In this document: positions 27,112 to 34,123 of the stretch, piece by piece
How positions within the stretch are numbered: position 1 is the stretch's first letter
How the letters are laid out: each line of letters opens with the position of its first letter
Source: an uncultured Candidatus Saccharibacteria bacterium
GTDB lineage: Bacteria; Patescibacteriota; Saccharimonadia; Saccharimonadales; Saccharimonadaceae
Length of the DNA stretch: 34,123 bases
NCBI GenBank assembly: GCA_947304135.1
Contig: CAMYZZ010000007.1
Location: 1 to 34,123 of the forward strand
Reading direction: 5' to 3'
The notes under the pieces: model-generated
Told to the model about the DNA's origin: nothing
The model's database searches: none
Seen by the model: the letters and a program-made list of their open reading frames with translations, nothing else
Position numbers and translations under genes: made by a program

Positions 27112-28216
27112 CCTGCTCCTTTGCTTTTAAATTACCAGTTTCCTTTAAATAACGCCTTAGGGCATCTTCCCAATCCGCTATAACAACCCGCGCGTCAAGC
27201 AATTTCTGTTTGCTCATTTGTGAATTAAGCGGCCTCTTGGCTACAATTCTCTTTTCGCCCTTTGCAGCCGCTTTCTGCTCGGCCTCAGCTTCATATTCTG
27301 CACTAGAAATACCAATTACATCACAAGAAATGCCTACTAGCTCATAAATTTTTTTCGTAAAATCAGCCCAGGTCGTAAAACCTTCGTTTGTCGCGTTGTA
27401 GATTCCAAATGGAATTTGCTTATAGACTGCCTGATAGATAATATCAGCCAAATCCTTTGTATAAGTTGGGCTGCCGTGTTGGTCGCTCACCACACGCACC
27501 TCAGCTTGTTGCTCCTCTCCGCCCTTCACTGCTTCTTCCTGTGCTTTACCAGCCCTAATCATTGTGTCAACAAAATTCTTTCCGCCCTTGCCATAGAGCC
27601 AAGCCGTGCGGAAAATATAATATTTTCCAGTTTTACCCATCTGTTGTTCAATAGCTTGCTCTCCAGCCAGCTTAGTTCTACCATAAACACTTTGTGGATT
27701 CTTCTCGTCGTCTTCAGAGTAGACATTTTTTTCCGGCTCCATGTCTAGCTCTGCCATATTCTCCTGTATTGGCTTCGCGCCGCCAAAAACATAATCCGTC
27801 GAAACATGCACCAAAATTGCACCAGCACCGCCACCAACTTTATCGCTTGCCCCATTTTCACTTTCAGTCGCTACCGCGGCCTTAGCTAAATTCTCTGGAC
27901 CCAGAGCGTTCACCCTCTCTGCTGTTTTCTCTGCCTGCTCCGCGCCATCCACATTGGTATATGCTGCGCAGTTAATGATTAAGTTAGGCTTAACCTTGTC
28001 AACCAATGTTTTTACTGCTTCTAGATCCGTAATATCGAGCGCGTGCCTATTACTCGTCTGACTAATTTCATTTTTGCCGTTGGCATCAACATTATCCACC
28101 CCAATCGAGCGGTCAGTCAAAATAATTTCATTCGCCTGGCCGTCAGGGTCTTTTTCAAATCGCTTGCGCACTGCCTGTGCCAGCATCCCCTTCGCACCAG
28201 TAATCAAAATTCTCAT
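27104..28216 (-). CDS. rmlD: dTDP-4-dehydrorhamnose reductase with acidic insertions
   Basis: [57 protein letters not shown]; 370 aa, longer than typical. Confidence 0.92.
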   Translation of the reverse strand: MRILITGAKGMLAQAVRKRFEKDPDGQANEIILTDRSIGVDNVDANGKNEISQTSNRHALDITDLEAVKTLVDKVKPNLIINCAAYTNVDGAEQAEKTAERVNALGPENLAKAAVATESENGASDKVGGGAGAILVHVSTDYVFGGAKPIQENMAELDMEPEKNVYSEDDEKNPQSVYGRTKLAGEQAIEQQMGKTGKYYIFRTAWLYGKGGKNFVDTMIRAGKAQEEAVKGGEEQQAEVRVVSDQHGSPTYTKDLADIIYQAVYKQIPFGIYNATNEGFTTWADFTKKIYELVGISCDVIGISSAEYEAEAEQKAAAKGEKRIVAKRPLNSQMSKQKLLDARVVIADWEDALRRYLKETGNLKAKEQDV

Positions 28217-28259
28217 AGAATAATTATACTACAGAGACTAGCCTCTGCATTGTTGAAGT

Positions 28260-28796
28260 TTAATTTAGTGCCGCCACGCCAACGTTGAGATAGGTTGCAA
28301 AAGTCACCCAGAGAAGATATGGAAGCAAGCACCAGAACGCGCCCCTATTTAGACGATGCGCCAAAATCGTCAGCGCCAAAATCATAGCCCACATTACGAT
28401 GATCCACCCTAGCGCAAACCATCTCAGTTCCAACTTAAAGAAGAAAATAGACCATAAGAAGTTAAATACTAGCTGAACTCCATATAGTACCAGCGCGGCT
28501 TTCCCAGTCCTAACTTTTTTAACGCTCTCGGCATTTCTCTTTCCGCTATGTGCCCGGATAGCCATTGCTATAAGATAGCTCGCAACACCCATCAACACAT
28601 AAAGAATTGTCCAAGCAATTGGGAACAAGATAGCCGGCGGTGCAAGTGGTGGCTGATTAAAATCACCAAACTTTTTCATTGCATCCATTGTGAGCACTGC
28701 CGACACACCACCAACCGCAAGTGGTATAACGATCGCTACCGCTATCCGCCAAATTTTACCCCACGCTGTTAGTTTTTTGGTTTTCTTGCCCACCAT
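28260..28796 (-). CDS. tspO: TspO/MBR family protein
   Basis: QPPLAPPAILFPIAWTILYVLMG, VQLVFNFLWSIFFF, PYLLWVTFATYLN; five hydrophobic segments. Confidence 0.9.
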   Translation of the reverse strand: MVGKKTKKLTAWGKIWRIAVAIVIPLAVGGVSAVLTMDAMKKFGDFNQPPLAPPAILFPIAWTILYVLMGVASYLIAMAIRAHSGKRNAESVKKVRTGKAALVLYGVQLVFNFLWSIFFFKLELRWFALGWIIVMWAMILALTILAHRLNRGAFWCLLPYLLWVTFATYLNVGVAALN

Positions 28797-28852
28797 AAGT
28801 GTCTCTCCTAATGATTATTTCTTAAAGCCATTATAACACATCCCCCAAGTTC

Positions 28853-30040
28853 TTAGTCTCTTCCCCAAAGATCCCTTGTATAAATTTTTTGCTCAACGTC
28901 TTTTAGCTCATTCTCCATTCGATTTGCTAAGATAACAGATGAAATATCCTTAAACTCTTCCATATTATGGACCACCCTAATTCCTTCAAACTCGTCGCCA
29001 GCAATCGTCGGTTCATAAATCACTACGCGCTTCCCCGCCGCACGTAGCTTCAAAATAATATCCTGAATTGCCGATGAGCGAAAATTATCTGAGCCGCTTT
29101 TCATCGTCAAGCGATAAACTCCAACCACCTCCGGCTTCATCTCTAAAATCTCATCCACAACGAACTGTTTGCGTGTCTCATTGGCTTTTACGATTGCCTC
29201 AATCAAGTTCTGTGGCACATTTTCATAATTTGCAAGCAGCTGCTTTGTATCCTTCGGCAAACAGTAGCCACCATAGCCAAATGAAGGATTATTATAGAAA
29301 TCTCCTACCCTTGGGTCCAAACACACGCCCTTAATAATCTCGCGCGCATTAAGTCCTTTTACGTCGGCATAAGTATCAAGCTCGTTAAAATAGGATACGC
29401 GAAGCGCCAAATAAGTATTCGCAAAAAGCTTCACCGCCTCAGCCTCAGTACTGCCCATAAATAGCACAGGCGTATTTTCATCCAGAGAAGCTTCCTTTAA
29501 TAACTCTGCAAATCGTGTTCCAGATTCGCCGTGTGAGCCAACAATAATCCTGGATGGATGCAAGTTATCATAAAGCGCTTTCCCTTCCCTCAAAAATTCT
29601 GGAGAGAAAAAGATATCTAGCTCTGGATATCTCTCTTTCATTCTAGAGACATAGCCAACAGGAATTGTTGATTTAATCACAACTGCCGGAACAACATCTC
29701 CAAAATCGCCGCCAGCACGCAGCCCTTCAATTTTATCCAAGATATCTTCAACGGACGACGTATCAAAATAATTTTTCTCGGAATCATAATTTGTTGGTGT
29801 AGAAATAATAACAAACTCTGCCCCAGAAAACGCCTCCTTATAATCTAGCGTAGCGGTGAGATTTAGCTCCTTCTCAGCGAAATATTTTTCAATGTATTCA
29901 TCTTGAATCGGAGACTTACGATGATTAATCATCTCCACTTTTTCTGGGATAATGTCAAGCGCAAACACTTCATGCCTTTGCGCCAGAAGCGTCGCCAGCG
30001 ACAACCCAACATAGCCTGTGCCTGCGATTGCGATTTTCAT
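28853..30040 (-). CDS. ugd: UDP-glucose/GDP-mannose dehydrogenase family (UDP-glucose 6-dehydrogenase)
   Basis: MKIAIAGTGYVGLSLATLLAQ, STPTNY, SPEFLREGKALYDNLHPSRIIVG, NPSFGYGGYCLPKDTKQL. Start at MKIAIAG, not the ORF-track start. Confidence 0.93.
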   Translation of the reverse strand: MKIAIAGTGYVGLSLATLLAQRHEVFALDIIPEKVEMINHRKSPIQDEYIEKYFAEKELNLTATLDYKEAFSGAEFVIISTPTNYDSEKNYFDTSSVEDILDKIEGLRAGGDFGDVVPAVVIKSTIPVGYVSRMKERYPELDIFFSPEFLREGKALYDNLHPSRIIVGSHGESGTRFAELLKEASLDENTPVLFMGSTEAEAVKLFANTYLALRVSYFNELDTYADVKGLNAREIIKGVCLDPRVGDFYNNPSFGYGGYCLPKDTKQLLANYENVPQNLIEAIVKANETRKQFVVDEILEMKPEVVGVYRLTMKSGSDNFRSSAIQDIILKLRAAGKRVVIYEPTIAGDEFEGIRVVHNMEEFKDISSVILANRMENELKDVEQKIYTRDLWGRD

Positions 30041-30088
30041 ATCAATAATTATACCACGTATCCGAACAATTATTTTACCATTTACATC

Positions 30089-30117
30089 TTGACTTTTGAA
30101 TAAAAATTTGATACAAT
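30089..30117 (+). promoter_or_regulatory. Predicted promoter TTGACT-17-TACAAT
   Basis: TTGACT 30089-30094, 17-bp spacer, TACAAT 30112-30117. Confidence 0.5.
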
Positions 30118-30123
30118 AAAAGT

Positions 30124-30175
30124 ATATTCGGGAATACCCGTCCACCCCAACCGCAAGGTTGGGGGATATTTTTAC
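30124..30175 (+). ncRNA. Candidate tiny RNA (~50 nt) with CGGG-AATA-CCCG hairpin and terminator
   Basis: Immediately downstream of the predicted promoter; terminator CCCCAACC-GCAA-GGTTGGGG then GATATTTTTAC. Confidence 0.4.
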
Positions 30176-30598
30176 TTATATAATTTATGGAACCCAGTCT
30201 TTACTAACTCCAGATCTGAATCCGGCACGGTCCCCATCTTCTCGTATAGACGAAAGACGCTGAAAGTCCTCACCTGCGACAATACTGCGACCTGCTTTCT
30301 ATTCTTAAAGACAAAAGGTACATACCACGTGCCTTCATGTGCTTGAGAAGTAAGTGGCACACCCAGGAAGCCCATTTTACTGAGTTTTTTTCAGCACAAG
30401 AACCGGCCTAGAAAATTCTTGATTTTTACCATTTATCTCTATCCCTACATTCTCGCCCACTGCACACCACCAAACATCGCCTTCCCTGAATTCATGAGAA
30501 ACCCCCATATAGTGTAGTTTTGATTTCAAGTCAATCCAATCGCCAAAACATTTTCTGGCGTCCAATTCGTCGTTGCTGATCTTTTTATTTTCTGCCAT
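30172..30598 (-). pseudogene. MazF/PemK-like toxin split by a frameshift at an A7 tract
   Basis: Upstream ORF REGDVWWCAVGENVGIEINGKNQEFSRPVLVLKK and downstream ORF LSKMGFLGVPLTSQ...VAVLSQVRTFSVFRLYEKMG join into one MazF-like protein after a one-base change at AAAAAAA (about 30384-30391). Confidence 0.7.
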
Positions 30599-30635
30599 TT
30601 TTAGTAAATTCCTTAGTATTACCTCTATTAATTCA

Positions 30636-30664
30636 ATTCTACAACAATTCGCTTGACAAATCAA
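30636..30664 (-). promoter_or_regulatory. Promoter of the MazF-like gene (TTGATT-17-TAGAAT)
   Basis: -35 30664..30659; -10 30641..30636; 17-bp spacer. Confidence 0.5.
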
Positions 30665-30681
30665 TAGCATTATTTCATAAT
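30653..30681 (+). promoter_or_regulatory. Divergent promoter TTGACA-17-CATAAT, upstream of the ImmA/IrrE gene
   Basis: -35 30653-30658 abuts the minus-strand -35. Confidence 0.55.
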
Positions 30682-30753
30682 GCTTATGCTTTATTTGAGC
30701 GCTATGTTAAACTGCCCCCGGCTATCTCCGCAAAAAGCATCCTCATTTGAAGA

Positions 30754-30782
30754 TTGCATTAAACATTGACTTGGTGTATAAT
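30754..30782 (+). promoter_or_regulatory. Proximal promoter TTGCAT-17-TATAAT, giving an almost leaderless ImmA/IrrE mRNA
   Basis: TATAAT ends 10 nt before the ATG at 30793. Confidence 0.5.
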
Positions 30783-30792
30783 TACCCCACAC

Positions 30793-31350
30793 ATGAATAA
30801 CGACGGTTTCATACTGCCTGCAGAGAAGGCTAAGGAAATTTCTTCTAGATATAATCCAAAAACCCTTATACCGTTTCCATTTGAAAGAATTTTGGAAGCC
30901 GAAAAAAATATTTCCATCATCTACCCTGACCTACTAGAGCAAGGGGTATCAGGGGCCATAATTTATGAAAATAATTTTTACAAAATACTTGTGAGCTCTT
31001 CTGAGACGAAAGAACGCCAATATTTCACGCTTGCACACGAGATGGGACACTACTTCCTACATAAAAACGATATAATAACCGCGACAGACAAAGTCCTCAT
31101 TGACAATCAAGACAACTACGCAGGAGCACTATTTAGAGCAATGCCATTGTCAGAAGCCGATAGGCGGCGCGAAACTGAAGCGAATGAGTTTGCGGCAGAG
31201 CTTATAATGCCGTCCGACAAAGTACGCGAAATTTGGGAAGAGACAGACGGAAAATTGTCCGTAGAATACTATGCAAAAATGTTTGGGGTTTCCATCTCTG
31301 CGATGGCTATAAAAATGGAGCGGTTGGGACTAAGGACTGACCGCAAATGA
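30793..31350 (+). CDS. ImmA/IrrE family metallopeptidase
   Basis: FTLAHEMGHYFLHK (HExxH) and EANEFAAELIMPSDKVREIWEE, hallmark ImmA/IrrE motifs. Confidence 0.9.
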   Translation: MNNDGFILPAEKAKEISSRYNPKTLIPFPFERILEAEKNISIIYPDLLEQGVSGAIIYENNFYKILVSSSETKERQYFTLAHEMGHYFLHKNDIITATDKVLIDNQDNYAGALFRAMPLSEADRRRETEANEFAAELIMPSDKVREIWEETDGKLSVEYYAKMFGVSISAMAIKMERLGLRTDRK

Positions 31351-31736
31351 ATAATAATCTTGCAGACTTACTAAAAGAGATTGCCGCCTCGACTCCACAA
31401 AATAAGCGCAATGGCAGACCAACATATCTCAACGAAACCGACACGCCGCAATCATTTGACTCCAAGGTCGAACAAGCAAGAGCGAAAAAAATCCGTAACG
31501 ATAATCGTGTGAGTGATCAACAAATGAAAAAACACTCTCTCCGTGCGCTCTTTACATTATTAGCCATCGAGACTGCCGCCCTATTCACACTAGCTTTTCT
31601 ACAAGGCTTTGGCGGCGGAGAAGGCGGGTGGTTTCATATTAATGAGTGGTGTTTCAACATCCTTACTGGCGCGACCCTATCACAAATTGCTTACATGCTC
31701 ACAATAGCGATAAAACATCTATTTCCAACAAAATAA
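31347..31736 (+). CDS. Small membrane protein (two predicted TM segments), coupled to ImmA/IrrE
   Basis: ATGA overlap with the upstream stop; soluble N-terminus then LRALFTLLAIETAALFTLAFLQGF and CFNILTGATLSQIAYMLTIAIKHLFPTK. Confidence 0.75.
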   Translation: MNNNLADLLKEIAASTPQNKRNGRPTYLNETDTPQSFDSKVEQARAKKIRNDNRVSDQQMKKHSLRALFTLLAIETAALFTLAFLQGFGGGEGGWFHINEWCFNILTGATLSQIAYMLTIAIKHLFPTK

Positions 31737-31769
31737 CATAAAGGCTACCAAACCGTGCGGGCGAATAAT

Positions 31770-33215
31770 CTATCTCTTCCCCACCCTTTCCCTCACGATC
31801 CCCAAAATATAATCAAACATCTCAAACTTCAAAACTTTCGCTCCAACAATATAAATCACAGCACCAATCAAGATCTGAGCCAAAGTCAAAAGCAATAGCG
31901 GCCCTTCTACAAAGTTCAGCGGCAAAATTACAAGCCCCATCACCACGGCCAGCAAAATGCTCGGCGCCATATCTTTTAGCTGCTCAAGATAGCCATAGTC
32001 AATCAACTTCTTGTTTGGCCAAGAATTGATTATCTGACTTGTAAAACTCGAAATCAGCAAGCTTATTGCAATCGCGATCACGCCAAATCTTATAGATATA
32101 AGTAACAGCACCACATCAATCACGGTTTTTATTACTTCAAGCCCCAAAAACAAATCACTTCTTCCCTTTGCCTTAATGGCGTTCAGGTTTGCAGTGTGTA
32201 GTGGGTAGAACATAAATGTCACAGAAAACACACACAAGAACGGCACACATCCCAACCACTTGTCAGTTAATAATAATCTCACAATATTCGTCGAAGCAAA
32301 CGCCAGCCCCATCATTAATGGCGCGATAATAAAGATGCTCGTCTTGATAGCTCTACGTGTCATAACTTTTACACGCCTCTTGTCTTCCTGCTCATTTGAC
32401 AGCGTTGGGAACAACACACTATCTATGGATTTATTGATATTCTCTACTATAATATTCGGGAATTGCTTACCGCGATTAAATAGCGCTAGATCCGTTGAAC
32501 TATAGATTTTACCAATTAACAGCTGCCTAATGTTCTGGTACGTTGTGCCAATGATAGACGAAACTAAAAGCTTCCACCCAAAGGAAAATAGCGACCCTAA
32601 TCTCTTAAAAGAAAACTGCAGTGTTGGCCTCCACTTAACTGTAATCCAAAGCACAATCGTGTCTAATGTCAGATTAAACAACATCTGAGCCACCAACGCC
32701 CATACTCCGAACCCATTGTAGGCCATCGTTATGCCAATAACAGCAGCGCCAATGGTCCCTGCCAGTGTCGAGAAAAAGAACTTTTTAAATATTAAATGTC
32801 TCGAAACATACGCTTGCTGCACATTTTTTATCCCAGAAACAACTACCGTAAGCCCAAGAACTCTTGTTATAGCTATAAGCGATGGGTCATTATAAAAATT
32901 TGCAATTAGTGGTGCTGCTAAAAACAATATAATATATAGCACTACACATAGCGCTACGTTCGCATAAAATACCGTCGAAAAATCTAAACTGTCAGCATTC
33001 TTTTTTTGGATCAGCGCATTTCCTAAGCCGCTATCAACAAAAACCTGCAAAATCGTGATAAATACTGTTACGAGCGCAATCGTCCCATAAGCTTCCGGTG
33101 CCAATATGCGCGCCAAGACAATTGAAACGACAAATTGCACAGCTTGCGCGCCTACCCGTTCAGCAAACCTCCATGCAAGATTTGAAACAACTTTTTGCTT
33201 AACTCCCTCAGCCAT
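31770..33215 (-). CDS. Wzx-like polysaccharide flippase (MOP superfamily)
   Basis: 481 aa multi-pass; VVSIVLARILAPEAYGTIALVTVFITILQVFVDSGLGNALIQKK. Confidence 0.9.
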   Translation of the reverse strand: MAEGVKQKVVSNLAWRFAERVGAQAVQFVVSIVLARILAPEAYGTIALVTVFITILQVFVDSGLGNALIQKKNADSLDFSTVFYANVALCVVLYIILFLAAPLIANFYNDPSLIAITRVLGLTVVVSGIKNVQQAYVSRHLIFKKFFFSTLAGTIGAAVIGITMAYNGFGVWALVAQMLFNLTLDTIVLWITVKWRPTLQFSFKRLGSLFSFGWKLLVSSIIGTTYQNIRQLLIGKIYSSTDLALFNRGKQFPNIIVENINKSIDSVLFPTLSNEQEDKRRVKVMTRRAIKTSIFIIAPLMMGLAFASTNIVRLLLTDKWLGCVPFLCVFSVTFMFYPLHTANLNAIKAKGRSDLFLGLEVIKTVIDVVLLLISIRFGVIAIAISLLISSFTSQIINSWPNKKLIDYGYLEQLKDMAPSILLAVVMGLVILPLNFVEGPLLLLTLAQILIGAVIYIVGAKVLKFEMFDYILGIVRERVGKR

Positions 33216-34123
33216 CTATTTCCCTAAAACAATATCACAAATTCTATCAACTTCCTCAAGATCCAAATCTGCATACATTGGCAAAGTCAAAACGTTGTCA
33301 GACACCCACTTCGCAACTGGCGTCTCCGCACTATCATATTGCTCCCTATAGCATTCGTAATCGCTAATCAATGGATAAAAATATTTACGGGCAAATATCT
33401 TATACTCCGCAAGTTCGTCATAAATTTCATCGCGGTTCTTGCCAAAAACATCCTTATCAAACACTACTGGGAAATATGCATAGTTAGGTTCTACCCCACC
33501 CTGAGGGGTAGAAATTTTAACTCCATCGGCACCGGAAAGTCTCTTCACATACCTATCATAAACTTTTTTACGTTTTGCTATTTCCTCGTCAAAATGGCGC
33601 AAGTTACAAATACCCATTGCTGCCGCAAATTCATTCATCTTTGCATTCATACCTACTGCTTTTACGCTTTCTGCGTTCTCAATGCCAAAGTTTTTTAGAT
33701 AATCAAAAACTTTGCTTAAACTAGAGTCATTATAAACTAGCGCACCACCCTCAATCGTATTAAATACTTTTGTTGCATGAAAGCTAAACATCGATACATC
33801 ACCCCATTTCGCAATACTTTCTCCGTTGTATTTGACGCCAAAAACGTGTGCAGCATCATAGATGACCTTTAAATTATGCCGTTTCGCAATATCTTCAATC
33901 TTTTCTACGTTGCAGATATGTCCATATACATGCACCGGCACAATGGCAACTGTTTTTTCAGTAATCAAATCTTCAATTTTATCTACATCTATCGTATAAT
34001 TCTCTGGTTCAATATCGCAAAAAACTGGTTTTAATTTATTCTGGACAATAGCATGTGTAGTCGATGCAAAGCTGTACGGAGTAGTAATTATTTCGCTTCC
34101 TTCCGGAAACTGCATAGCCTCAA
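33216..34123 (-). CDS. DegT/DnrJ/EryC1 family aminotransferase, N-terminus beyond the window
   Basis: SEIITTPYSFASTTHAI, VIYDAAHVFGVKYNG, SMFSFHATKVFNTIEGGALV; frame open to the window end. Confidence 0.9.
   Translation of the reverse strand, partial: EAMQFPEGSEIITTPYSFASTTHAIVQNKLKPVFCDIEPENYTIDVDKIEDLITEKTVAIVPVHVYGHICNVEKIEDIAKRHNLKVIYDAAHVFGVKYNGESIAKWGDVSMFSFHATKVFNTIEGGALVYNDSSLSKVFDYLKNFGIENAESVKAVGMNAKMNEFAAAMGICNLRHFDEEIAKRKKVYDRYVKRLSGADGVKISTPQGGVEPNYAYFPVVFDKDVFGKNRDEIYDELAEYKIFARKYFYPLISDYECYREQYDSAETPVAKWVSDNVLTLPMYADLDLEEVDRICDIVLGK

Overview
The window looks like a chromosomal segment of a small-genome, Patescibacteria/Saccharibacteria-like bacterium; the taxonomy is inferred from gene content and style and was not computed. 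Minus strand, left part: a partial secreted protein, a small membrane protein, an XRE regulator, gyrA, gyrB, a large TraG/VirD4-like ATPase with a small coupled upstream ORF, and a small membrane protein. About 9.9-11.85 kb is an ORF-poor, RNA-rich region. It holds an unidentified ~570-nt structured RNA (-), a run of repeated motifs, a promoter-terminator-bounded small RNA (+) and tmRNA (-). Then come comM/yifB and infC-rpmI-rplT-rpmB (+), rnpB (-), a Nudix-RNase HI fusion, an M50 protease, a degenerate MBL-like protein, a wHTH protein, miaA, thrS, tRNA-Val(TAC) (+), MscS, a choloylglycine-hydrolase-like enzyme, a GT2 glycosyltransferase, rmlDACB, TspO and ugd. A small accessory island follows: a frameshifted MazF/PemK-like toxin divergent from an ImmA/IrrE protease plus a small membrane protein, and a tiny RNA candidate. 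The window ends with a flippase and a partial DegT aminotransferase. The strongest leads are the large unknown RNA and its operator-like repeats, the CCAAAA-rich sRNA locus, the ImmA/IrrE-membrane-MazF module, a probable AUA start for infC, a recurrent extended -10 with predicted leaderless genes, and a switch-like leader before the Nudix-RNase H gene. All calls come from reading the sequence; no database search or folding program was run.
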